Below, piece after piece: positions 5,366 through 12,940 of a DNA stretch of 12,974 nt (positions are counted from its first letter, which is position 1; the number at the start of each line of letters is the position of its first letter). Under the pieces are notes generated by a model that had not been told where the DNA came from, did not search any database, and saw only the letters and a list, made by a program, of their open reading frames with translations. Location of the stretch: NCBI GenBank assembly GCA_040509055.1, contig JBEVLT010000300.1:1-12974 (forward strand). The letters are read 5' to 3'. This DNA comes from JAJKIP01 sp040509055 (lineage in GTDB: Bacteria > Bacteroidota > Bacteroidia > Chitinophagales > Chitinophagaceae). A program made the position numbers and the translations under genes.

Positions 5366-6948
5366 GAAAAATAGCTCGTCGTGCCGTCTGCTTTGCCAGT
5401 ATGATGTTGTGCCGATTGCCTCCGCAGGCCCGGCGCCAGCAGGCAGCCGATCAGGAAACCGCTGACCAGCCCCCCGATATGGGCTGCATTGTCCACACCG
5501 CCGGTGAGACCCATCAGCAGGTTGTAACCGACAAACACAGCAGTACTGATCAAAAGTGGTTTCCCCAACGTTTTTGAAAACGCCTTCAGCAGCAGCAGCG
5601 CCAGCAACAAGCCGTCAAGCCCGAAGATGGCGCCGGACGCACCGATGCTGACGGTAGCCGGGTGCCACCAGATGCTGGCGGCGCTGGCCAGTATGCCGGT
5701 GACCAGGTAAATCAATGCGAACCGAAACCTGCCCAGCAACGGCTCCAGGAAAAAACCGGCAAACAACAAGCCCGCCATATTGGCCAGCAGATGCAGCAGT
5801 CCTCCATGAAGAAAGACAGAAGACAACAGGCGCCACCATTGTCCCTGCGTGGTGACAGGCCGGTAGTTGCCGCCCCAATTGAGCAGGTCGTAAGCCCGGA
5901 AAGAGATCAGTCCCAGCCCGCCGACAACCATGGCCAGGTACATAATGATATTGAGGTTGATGATGACCGGGGTAACGAAGAAGCCTTGTTTGGGAATAAA
6001 CAGGCTGAAGAATTCATGTGTATCCGGGTCGCTGGTCCTGATGCCCTGCCTGAATTTGTTCAATGCCGCTTCGTCGAATTTGAACAGCAGCAGGAGCAGG
6101 AACCAGGCAACCAGTCCTCCGCCGAAGGCTAAAAGGATCCAGGCGGGCATGCTGCCATTGCGGTCGGCAAATGCACCTTGGCGGGGAAGCAGGACGATGG
6201 GGGCCTTGCCGGCGGCCACGGGGCTGGACTGGATCGCTTTGTCGAATTCGTCATGATCGTCGGTATTGCCCGCTTTTTCCAGGTAAGAGAAGCGGCTGAA
6301 ATCCGTGGAGTCGAATTCGGTCTGGACCCGTTCGGCAAACAGCTTGTATTTTTCATTCTTTTCCGCATCGCTGATCTTGTTGCTGATGGTTTCGGAGTAT
6401 TTTTTGCCAAGCCAGCACACCGTTTCAGTACCTGCGGTATCTGCCGCGGAAACAAGGATGGGTAGCGTAACGTACATGGCAAAATTGAGATCCCGGTTGT
6501 ATTTACCGCTGACAGTGCTTACGGCCCGGATGCCGGCCTGCGATTTGTCGATATAATACTCATTCAGCGAATAATATTTGGTCGGTCGGGCCTGGTCCAG
6601 CTGTCCGGTGTTGTCCAGCCGGGTCAGCTTACCGGTAGCGGTTTCCAGGTATTGCTGGGCCAGTATGGTGGGCAGGGCTATCAGCAGCGTGGCGATAAAC
6701 AGCAATGCAAAAGATCCGTTATCCTTTTTAAACTTCAGCAGTTTTATCCGCGGCCGCAGCCAGATCAGGGCGGGTATCCAGGGCAGCAGGAAGGGAAGCC
6801 AGAAGTTGACGATATCTTCTTTCAACGAAACAAGGCCGGACTGGATCAGCAGCAGCCAATTCAGGAACGAATAGAGGAGGATGAAGCCAGCGGCGATGAG
6901 TAGAAAAGGCAGAAAAATGAGCCGGACCTTTTCGTGCAGCTTATTCAT
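5362..6948 (-). CDS. Rhomboid-family intramembrane serine protease with extracytoplasmic insert
   Basis: The product has 528 residues. Helices at about 9-35, 47-64 and 80-97 are followed by a soluble region (about 98-267), another helix (268-289), a short loop, and then a six-helix rhomboid core (about 325-505). The core has all the key residues: HGGLLHLLAN at 381-390 (His381, His386 and Asn390, the same spacing as GlpG His145/His150/Asn154), GASGA with catalytic Ser438, and NAAHIGG with catalytic His490. The Ser-His gap of 52 residues is close to GlpG. It should cleave single-pass membrane proteins within the bilayer. The role of the 170-residue soluble insert is unknown; it may recruit substrates. 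The stop overlaps the start of the FtsX-like lipoprotein gene by 4 bp. The start at 6948 is the first ATG of the hydrophobic N terminus. Rhomboids in this phylum are otherwise mostly smaller. Confidence 0.92.
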   Translation of the reverse strand: MNKLHEKVRLIFLPFLLIAAGFILLYSFLNWLLLIQSGLVSLKEDIVNFWLPFLLPWIPALIWLRPRIKLLKFKKDNGSFALLFIATLLIALPTILAQQYLETATGKLTRLDNTGQLDQARPTKYYSLNEYYIDKSQAGIRAVSTVSGKYNRDLNFAMYVTLPILVSAADTAGTETVCWLGKKYSETISNKISDAEKNEKYKLFAERVQTEFDSTDFSRFSYLEKAGNTDDHDEFDKAIQSSPVAAGKAPIVLLPRQGAFADRNGSMPAWILLAFGGGLVAWFLLLLLFKFDEAALNKFRQGIRTSDPDTHEFFSLFIPKQGFFVTPVIINLNIIMYLAMVVGGLGLISFRAYDLLNWGGNYRPVTTQGQWWRLLSSVFLHGGLLHLLANMAGLLFAGFFLEPLLGRFRFALIYLVTGILASAASIWWHPATVSIGASGAIFGLDGLLLALLLLKAFSKTLGKPLLISTAVFVGYNLLMGLTGGVDNAAHIGGLVSGFLIGCLLAPGLRRQSAQHHTGKADGTTSYFS

Positions 6949-7028
6949 GGTTAGAAGTTTGGTGGTTTATCGGCAGCCAGCAATATAGCAAAGGCTGCTG
7001 AATAATCGGATCGTGTATTATTTTAAGT

Positions 7029-7044
7029 TATCCTGCAGCGGATA
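7029..7044. repeat. Short hairpin between the PQQ dehydrogenase and rhomboid genes
   Basis: TATCC (7029-7033) pairs with GGATA (7040-7044) around TGCAGC. The 180-bp gap 6949-7128 also contains a near-palindrome CCGATAGCTACCGG (7077-7090, one mismatch). Neither has a T-run, so they may be a weak terminator for the dehydrogenase or protein-binding sites upstream of the rhomboid gene. No convincing -7 element for the rhomboid operon was found here. Confidence 0.3.
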
Positions 7045-7128
7045 GGGGGCCGTTTCGGAGGCTTTATTCGTCGATCCCGATAGCTACCGGATGCGTGACA
7101 ACCGAACGGATACACTACCAATAATCGC

Positions 7129-9282
7129 TCATCGATCCGGCAGTGCAAACGCTACGTACGCATCGCCCGACCGGGTGCCCAGCTTACCGCCACCGCAGGC
7201 GATCACCAGGTATTGCTTCCCATCCACGGTATACACGGCCGGTGTGGCAAAGCCCGGCGCCGGCAAGACATATTCCCAGAGCAGCTGCCCGGTGCGTTTG
7301 TGAAAAGCCCTGATCTTACCGTCACGCGCCGCGGCAATGAACAAGAGCCCGCCGGCGGTGACCACGGAGCCGCCATAGTTTTCCGTGCCGGTAGGCGGTA
7401 TGCCTTTGGCGGACAGCTGCGGGTATTCGCCCAGCGTGGTTTTCCATACGTGCTCACCGGTATGCAGGTCGATGGCCGTGAGCGTGCCCCAGGGCGGCGC
7501 AATGGCAGGAAGGCCGTCTGGCCCCAGGAATTTATAATAACCGGTGATGCCATAGGGCAGGTTCAAAAACGTATCGGCCGGCTGCTGCGGCGCTTTGAAA
7601 TGTTCTTTCGCCTCCTTTGTACCAAGCAGGTATGCGACGATGGCTTTCTTCTCTTCTTCACCGATATGCCGCAGCGACGGCATCATGCGGCGGCCGGTAT
7701 TGATCAGCTGCAGCGCCCCGGCGGGTGTATAGGTGTTGCCGATATTCGTAAGCGATGGATAGTTGCCTGATCCTTTGCGGTCGCCGCCATGACAGCCGGC
7801 GCAATGCCGGTTATACAGCCGCTGCCCCGCCTGCATCACCGTTTCTGTTTTCGGTGCTTCCGGCTGCAGGTCGCGGATGGTGACCAGCCATCCCATTTCG
7901 TTGGCATTTACATACAGCCATCCCGTTTCCGGGTCCACCGCAGGCCCGCCCCATTCAGCGCCGCCGTCAAAGCCCGGCAGCTGTACGGCCGTCGTCCGGC
8001 CCGGGGGGATAAATAGCGGGCCATAACGATAACCCTGCAATTCTTTTTGCAGGTGGGTACGCGAGCTATCCGGCAGGTACGGGTTCAGATCGCTGCCTGC
8101 AAGGTGCTGGCGCACGAAAGGTTGGCTGAAGGAAGAGACCGGCTGCGTGGGCCACAGCTTTTCACCGGTCAGCTCCGTCAGGGTATCCACCGGCATTTCC
8201 TGCACCGCGTGCAGCGGCTGGCCGGTTTCGCGGTCCAGCAGCCATATCATCCCATGCTTGGTCACCTGTGCCACGGCATCGATGCGCCGGCCGTTCTTTG
8301 TAATGGTGACCAGCGCCGGGGGGCAGGGCAGGTCGCGGTCCCACACATCGTGGTGCACGAACTGGTAATGCCAGACACGGCGGCCGGTGGCGGCATCGAG
8401 CGCCAGCAGGCAGTTGGCAAACAGGTTTTGCCCCCTGCGCCGCCCGCCGTAAAAATCGAAAGAAGCCGAGCCGGTGGGTGCGAACAGGAGGCCGCGCTCC
8501 TCATCCAGCGAAAAACCGCTCCAGCTGTTGGCGCCGCCGATATGGCGGTAGGCGGCCGGGTCCTCCCAGGTATCATACCCGTATTCGCCGGGCTGGGGAA
8601 TGGTGTGAAAGATCCAGTGTTGCCGGCCGGTGCGCACATCGAAAGCGCGGATATGGCCGGGCGCTGCAGCAGGGCCTTCATCCACCCGAGAACCAAGGAT
8701 GTACAGGTCTTTATAAACGATACCGGGCGAGGTGGCGGTGATGAACAGGTCCTTCACATCGCGGCCCAGGCCTTCGTGCAGGTCCAGCCGGCCGCCATCG
8801 CCAAACCCGGCAACCAGCCGGCCGGTGCGGGCATCCAGGCAGTGCAGGAAGGAGCTGGCCACGAAAAAGATGCGCCGGTCGCCCTTGCCATCGGTCCAGT
8901 AGGTGACGCCGCGGTTGTTGTTCAGGATAAAATGATACACCGACGAATTGCGGTACAGCGAGTCGGGGTTAAACACCCACAGCAGCCTGCCGGTGGCGGC
9001 ATGCAGGGCAAAGAGACGCAGGGTAGGCGAGGTGACATACATCACCGAGTCGATGATAATGGGATTGCACTGGATCTGCGAGAACCTGGCCGTATCTGCG
9101 TCGCCGGTATGAAAGGTCCAGGCTGGCTGCAGCTGTGCCACATTGGAGGTATCGATCTGGCGCAGATCGGAATAGTGCAGGTTGTAGCTGTCGCCGCCAT
9201 AAGCCTGCCAGGTAGAGTGGCGCAGGGGCTGCCTACAGGCGGCCAGCAGGCAGAGGAGGGCAAGGCAATGCAGGAGTTTCAT
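7129..9282 (-). CDS. PQQ-dependent dehydrogenase lipoprotein with inserted cytochrome c domain
   Basis: From ATG 9282 the product has 717 residues and begins with a lipoprotein signal (LLAAC, Cys16), so it is likely anchored in the periplasm. Most of the chain is a PQQ-type beta-propeller of the membrane glucose dehydrogenase/alcohol dehydrogenase superfamily. It shows repeated blade motifs such as LDAATGRRVWHYQF, the active-site neighbourhood VHHDVWDRDLP (309-319), and TKHGMIWLLDRETGQP (341-356, with the likely catalytic-region Lys342). Residues about 481-556 form a c-type cytochrome domain with CAGCH (494-498) and a probable distal ligand Met534 in RRMMPSL. The last propeller blades follow it, ending in ATPAVYTVDGKQYLVIACGG. 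It would oxidise a sugar or alcohol and pass electrons to its own heme. The substrate cannot be read from sequence. No PQQ synthesis genes are in the window, so the cofactor may be scavenged. A start at 9339 is less likely because it would bury the signal peptide. Confidence 0.9.
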   Translation of the reverse strand: MKLLHCLALLCLLAACRQPLRHSTWQAYGGDSYNLHYSDLRQIDTSNVAQLQPAWTFHTGDADTARFSQIQCNPIIIDSVMYVTSPTLRLFALHAATGRLLWVFNPDSLYRNSSVYHFILNNNRGVTYWTDGKGDRRIFFVASSFLHCLDARTGRLVAGFGDGGRLDLHEGLGRDVKDLFITATSPGIVYKDLYILGSRVDEGPAAAPGHIRAFDVRTGRQHWIFHTIPQPGEYGYDTWEDPAAYRHIGGANSWSGFSLDEERGLLFAPTGSASFDFYGGRRRGQNLFANCLLALDAATGRRVWHYQFVHHDVWDRDLPCPPALVTITKNGRRIDAVAQVTKHGMIWLLDRETGQPLHAVQEMPVDTLTELTGEKLWPTQPVSSFSQPFVRQHLAGSDLNPYLPDSSRTHLQKELQGYRYGPLFIPPGRTTAVQLPGFDGGAEWGGPAVDPETGWLYVNANEMGWLVTIRDLQPEAPKTETVMQAGQRLYNRHCAGCHGGDRKGSGNYPSLTNIGNTYTPAGALQLINTGRRMMPSLRHIGEEEKKAIVAYLLGTKEAKEHFKAPQQPADTFLNLPYGITGYYKFLGPDGLPAIAPPWGTLTAIDLHTGEHVWKTTLGEYPQLSAKGIPPTGTENYGGSVVTAGGLLFIAAARDGKIRAFHKRTGQLLWEYVLPAPGFATPAVYTVDGKQYLVIACGGGKLGTRSGDAYVAFALPDR

Positions 9283-9316
9283 TGGTATTGGTATCACTAA
9301 ATGTAGAAAGGAATGA

Positions 9317-9328
9317 CCGGATATCCGG
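9317..9328. promoter_or_regulatory. Perfect 12-bp palindrome upstream of the PQQ dehydrogenase gene
   Basis: CCGGATATCCGG is exactly self-complementary and lies about 35 bp upstream of the dehydrogenase start, in the divergent intergenic region. It has the form of a binding site for a dimeric regulator. No regulator gene is seen in the window. Confidence 0.4.
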
Positions 9329-9374
9329 CAGGTGGGCAAAGTTTTTTCACTGTTTCCTCCTGATTCTTAACGCC

Positions 9375-9406
9375 TCCTGTACTGGTCCCTTACCGCCGGT
9401 ACAGGA
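9375..9406. promoter_or_regulatory. 8-bp inverted repeat upstream of the M16 operon
   Basis: TCCTGTAC (9375-9382) and GTACAGGA (9399-9406) are exact reverse complements. On the plus strand the stem can extend four further pairs (TGGT with GCCG, two of them G-U) around an 8-base loop. It is 37 bp upstream of the -7 box for the M16 operon and between divergent genes, where no terminator is needed. An operator or shared regulatory site is the simplest reading. Confidence 0.4.
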
Positions 9407-9443
9407 AGGACAGAAATTTTACTCCGGCAGGCTGCCGAATCGG

Positions 9444-9451
9444 TATTTTTG
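9444..9451 (+). promoter_or_regulatory. Bacteroidota-type -7 promoter element for the M16 operon
   Basis: TATTTTTG matches the TAnnTTTG -7 consensus of Bacteroidota exactly and ends 31 bp before the first M16 start codon. A clear -33 TTG is not present; the expected place reads as a T-rich stretch near 9417-9420. Transcription would begin around 9457 and give a very short AT-rich leader. Confidence 0.55.
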
Positions 9452-9482
9452 CGCTTCCGAAAAATAAAACGGAATTTTTTTT

Positions 9483-10820
9483 ATGAAATTGAAATACCCG
9501 GTTTTAGCTTTTTGTATGATTGGGGCGCTTGGTGCTTCGGCGCAGCAGGTCAAATTCACCGAATACGACCTGGCCAATGGCCTCCATGTCATCCTGCACC
9601 AGGATAAATCCGCTCCCGTGGTGGCCGTCACCGTGATGTACCATGTCGGCTCCAAAGACGAAGACACCGCCCGCACAGGGTTTGCCCACTTCTTCGAACA
9701 CCTGCTCTTTGAAGGGTCGGACAATATCAAGCGCGGCGAGTTCATGAAGCTCGTCAGCAGCAACGGCGGCCAGAACAATGCCAATACCACGCAGGACCGC
9801 ACGTTTTACTACGAAGTATTCCCCTCTAACCAGCTGCAGCTGGGCCTGTGGCTGGAAAGCGAGCGCATGCTGCACCCCGTGATCAACGAGATAGGCGTAA
9901 AGACGCAGAACGAAGTGGTGAAAGAAGAAAAGCGCATGCGGATCGATAACCAGCCCTATGGCAAGTTCACTGCTTCCATGTTTGCCCGCATGTTCCAAAA
10001 CCACCCGTACCGCTGGGCGCCCATCGGCTCGATGGAGCACCTGGATGCGGCCAAGCTGGACGAGTTCATCAACTTCTTCAAAAAATACTATATCCCCAAC
10101 AACGCCGTGCTGACGATTGCCGGGGATATCGACATCGAACAGACCAAGCAATGGGTAAAAGCCTACTTTGAGCCGGTACCCAAAGGGGCGCCGGTAGTGC
10201 GCAAACCGATCGAAGAAGCGCCGCTGGGCCGGCAACTGACGGATACGGTATACGATGCCAACATCCAGATACCGGCCATCTTTGCTGCCTACCGCATACC
10301 CGGCTTCAAAAGCGAAGATGCCAAGGCGCTCGAAATGATCTCGACCGTACTTTCCGGTTCCGGCAGCTCGCGCCTGCAGACCAAGCTGGTGGATAATAAG
10401 AAGACGGCACTCCAGGTAGCGGCCTTCAACTACCCGCTGGAAGACCAGGGCATGTATATCACGCTGGCATTGCCCAACAACAATGCTTCGCTGGACGAGC
10501 TGCTGCAGGACATTGACAGCGAAGTAGCCGACCTGCAGAAAAACCTGATCACCGACCTGGAGTACAAAAAACTGCAAAACCAGTTTGAAAACGCGTTCAT
10601 CAACTCCAATACGAGCATGCTGGGCGTGGCGCAGAACCTGGCCAACGGCTATACGTTTCACCAAAACACCAATCACATCAACGAAGAGCTGAACCAGATC
10701 AGGGCCGTGACCAGGGAAAAGATCCGGGAAGTGGCGCAGAAATACCTGACCCGCGATAACCGCGTGGTATTGTATTACCTGCCGCAAAAACAGGATCAAC
10801 CACAACAGCGCGGGTTCTGA
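9483..10820 (+). CDS. M16 family zinc metallopeptidase, catalytic subunit
   Basis: The product has 445 residues with a signal peptide (MKLKYPVLAFCMIGALGASA/QQ), so it acts in the periplasm or is secreted. The inverted zinc motif HFFEH is at 69-73 (zinc ligands His69 and His73, catalytic Glu72). The third ligand is a Glu in NEVVKEEKRMR (Glu148 or Glu149, about 75 residues downstream as in M16). The C-terminal half (about 200-430) has the M16 fold: PNNAVLTIAGDID and SGSSRLQTKL. It lacks the Arg and Tyr of the usual substrate-binding motif, reading VDNKKTALQV where R-E-K-R-G-x-x-Y is common. The downstream partner supplies that motif, so the active enzyme is probably a heterodimer, as for MPP or other two-gene bacterial M16B enzymes. 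It would degrade unfolded peptides or oligopeptides. The leader before ATG is AT-rich with eight T and has no Shine-Dalgarno. Confidence 0.93.
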   Translation: MKLKYPVLAFCMIGALGASAQQVKFTEYDLANGLHVILHQDKSAPVVAVTVMYHVGSKDEDTARTGFAHFFEHLLFEGSDNIKRGEFMKLVSSNGGQNNANTTQDRTFYYEVFPSNQLQLGLWLESERMLHPVINEIGVKTQNEVVKEEKRMRIDNQPYGKFTASMFARMFQNHPYRWAPIGSMEHLDAAKLDEFINFFKKYYIPNNAVLTIAGDIDIEQTKQWVKAYFEPVPKGAPVVRKPIEEAPLGRQLTDTVYDANIQIPAIFAAYRIPGFKSEDAKALEMISTVLSGSGSSRLQTKLVDNKKTALQVAAFNYPLEDQGMYITLALPNNNASLDELLQDIDSEVADLQKNLITDLEYKKLQNQFENAFINSNTSMLGVAQNLANGYTFHQNTNHINEELNQIRAVTREKIREVAQKYLTRDNRVVLYYLPQKQDQPQQRGF

Positions 10821-10861
10821 TAGATGTAGTAGTAACTGGTTTTAAACACAAAAAGAAGATC

Positions 10862-12940
10862 ATGAAAAAGATAGTACTGATAGCCGCAGCTTTTATGGCG
10901 GCACATTTTTCCTTCGCGCAGATCGACCGCAGCAAACCGCCGAAAGCGGGCGCTGCACCGGTGATCACCATAGCCGACCCGGTCATATTCAAACTGGCCA
11001 ACGGGATGACCGTGCTGGTAGTGGAAAATCATAAATTACCGTCTGTAAGGGCCGCCCTGCGCATCGATGCGGGACCTGTAACGGAAGGCAGCAAAGCCGG
11101 CCTGCTGAGTATCATGGGCGGCATGCTGAGCGAAGGCACGATCAAAAAAACAAAGGCGCAGTTTGACGAAGCCGTGGACCTGATCGGCGCCGATGTCAGC
11201 CTGTCTGCCGGCGGCGGTTCCGTATCGGCGCTGACCCGCTATTTCGACCAGGCCTTCCTGCTGATGGCCGAAGGGCTTCGCTATCCCTCGTTCCCGCAGG
11301 AGTCGTTTGACAAGCTGATTTCGCAGGAGATCACCGGGCTGAAGACCATCGAGAAAAGCGCTTCGCGCATTTCCGGCCGCGTGGTAGATGCACTGGCCTT
11401 TGGCGTGCATCATCCCCAGGGCGAGTTTGAGACCGAAGCCAGCGTAAAGTCGCTGACGCTCGACGATATCAAAGCAGCGTACAAGAAGTACATAACGCCG
11501 GCCAGGACCTACCTCACTTTTGTAGGCGATATCAGCCCGGCAGCAGCCAGAGCGCTGGCAGAAAAAGCGTTTGGCGACTGGAAAGGTTACCCGCTGAAGC
11601 TGGAGACATTGCAGAACGCACAAAACCCCGGTAAAACGGAGATCAACGTGGTGGATGTGCCCAATGCCGTGCAGGCCGAGATCACGATCGTGAACCTGGT
11701 AAACATACCCATGAGCAGTCCCGACTATTTCCCGGTACTGCTGGCCAATAAGATACTGGGCGGTGGCGCTGATGCCCGCCTGTTCATGAACCTGCGCGAG
11801 AAGCATGGATTTACCTACGGCGCCTATTCCAATATCGGAAGCGGCCGTTTTCAATCCACCTTTGCAGCGTCGGCCTCCGTACGTAATGAAAAAGCGGACA
11901 GCGCCGTACGCGAGTTCCTGTACGAAATAAACCAGATGCGCACCGGCCAGGTAAGCCCGGATGAGCTCGCCAATGCAAAAAGCCAGTACAACGGCAGTTT
12001 TGCCCTGGGTATGGAAAACACGGCCCGTATCGCGGACTTTGCAAGTAATATTCTGATCAACGGGCTGCCGGCCAATTTTTACCGCACCTACCTGCAAAAG
12101 ATCAATGCAGTGACAGTAGCCGATATACAACGCGTGGCAAAAAAGTATTTCAACTATGATAACACGCGTGTCGTGGTAGTGGGCAAGCAGTCGCAGATAG
12201 TGCCGGGACTGAAAGCGCTGGGCTACCCGGTGAAGTTTTATGATAAGTATGCAGCACCGGTAGAAGAAAATGCAAATGCTGCTGCCAAAACAACCATCAC
12301 GCCTGCACAGATCGTTGATAGCTATATCAAGGCTATCGGCGGCCGCGAAGCGCTGGCGAAGGTGAACTCCGTATTGTCGACCGGTAAAATGGAGATCATG
12401 GGCCAGTCGCTGGATGCTACCATGCGGCAAATGGCACCCAACAAGGAACTGCTGGAAATCAGCATGGCCGGCCAGGCGGTGATGAAAATGGTATACGATG
12501 GTACCACCGGCTACCAGATGCAGATGGGGCAGAAGCAGGACATGGACTCGGCCGACCTGAACAAACGCAAGGCGGTGAAAGGCCTGTTCGAGCAACTGTA
12601 TTACAATGATGGCCGATATAAGCTGGAAGTAAAAGGCATGGAAAAATCGGGCAATGCCAATGTGTATGTGCTGGCGGTAACCCTGCCTTCCGGCGATACC
12701 CGGACGGAGTACTACGATGTGACGAGCGGGCTGCTGGTGAAAACAGCAGAAGCAAAAGAAACAGAGGGCATGCAGATCACCCAGACCACCGAATTTGCCG
12801 ATTACAAAAAGGTGGGCGATGTATCGCTCCCCTACAAACTGAGCACATCGGTCAGCACACCGATGGGTGCGCAGGAGTTTGTGATCGTACTGAATACGGT
12901 GAAAGTGAACGAAGGCGTCACTGCTGCTGATTTCAAATAA
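10862..12940 (+). CDS. M16 family peptidase partner subunit with C-terminal lipoprotein-sorting-like domain
   Basis: The product has 692 residues and a signal peptide (MKKIVLIAAAFMAAHFSFAQ/I). Residues about 35-460 form two M16 halves. Where HXXEH should be, it reads GLLSIMGGMLSEGT (80-93), so zinc binding and catalysis are lost. LREKHGFTYGAYS (311-323) keeps the Arg312/Tyr319 substrate-binding pair missing in the upstream subunit. Residues about 476-692 are an extra domain (PAQIVDSYIKAIGG at the start; YNDGRYKLEVKG, YYDVTSGLLVKT and VGDVSLPYKL later) that resembles LolA/LppX-type beta-sheet domains of outer-membrane lipoprotein-sorting proteins. It starts 41 bp after the catalytic gene, so the two are co-transcribed. 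Fusion of this domain to M16 partners is seen in this phylum; it may bind hydrophobic ligands or substrates, which is inference. Confidence 0.9.
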   Translation: MKKIVLIAAAFMAAHFSFAQIDRSKPPKAGAAPVITIADPVIFKLANGMTVLVVENHKLPSVRAALRIDAGPVTEGSKAGLLSIMGGMLSEGTIKKTKAQFDEAVDLIGADVSLSAGGGSVSALTRYFDQAFLLMAEGLRYPSFPQESFDKLISQEITGLKTIEKSASRISGRVVDALAFGVHHPQGEFETEASVKSLTLDDIKAAYKKYITPARTYLTFVGDISPAAARALAEKAFGDWKGYPLKLETLQNAQNPGKTEINVVDVPNAVQAEITIVNLVNIPMSSPDYFPVLLANKILGGGADARLFMNLREKHGFTYGAYSNIGSGRFQSTFAASASVRNEKADSAVREFLYEINQMRTGQVSPDELANAKSQYNGSFALGMENTARIADFASNILINGLPANFYRTYLQKINAVTVADIQRVAKKYFNYDNTRVVVVGKQSQIVPGLKALGYPVKFYDKYAAPVEENANAAAKTTITPAQIVDSYIKAIGGREALAKVNSVLSTGKMEIMGQSLDATMRQMAPNKELLEISMAGQAVMKMVYDGTTGYQMQMGQKQDMDSADLNKRKAVKGLFEQLYYNDGRYKLEVKGMEKSGNANVYVLAVTLPSGDTRTEYYDVTSGLLVKTAEAKETEGMQITQTTEFADYKKVGDVSLPYKLSTSVSTPMGAQEFVIVLNTVKVNEGVTAADFK

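Noticed and set aside
8047..9300. A 417-residue plus-strand open frame within the PQQ dehydrogenase gene
   Set aside because: It is the antisense of a conserved quinoprotein with clear motifs, and shows no recognisable domain.
9504..10805. A 433-residue open frame on the minus strand opposite the M16 catalytic gene
   Set aside because: It is the antisense shadow of a gene with an intact zinc motif, and its composition is unlike a real protein.
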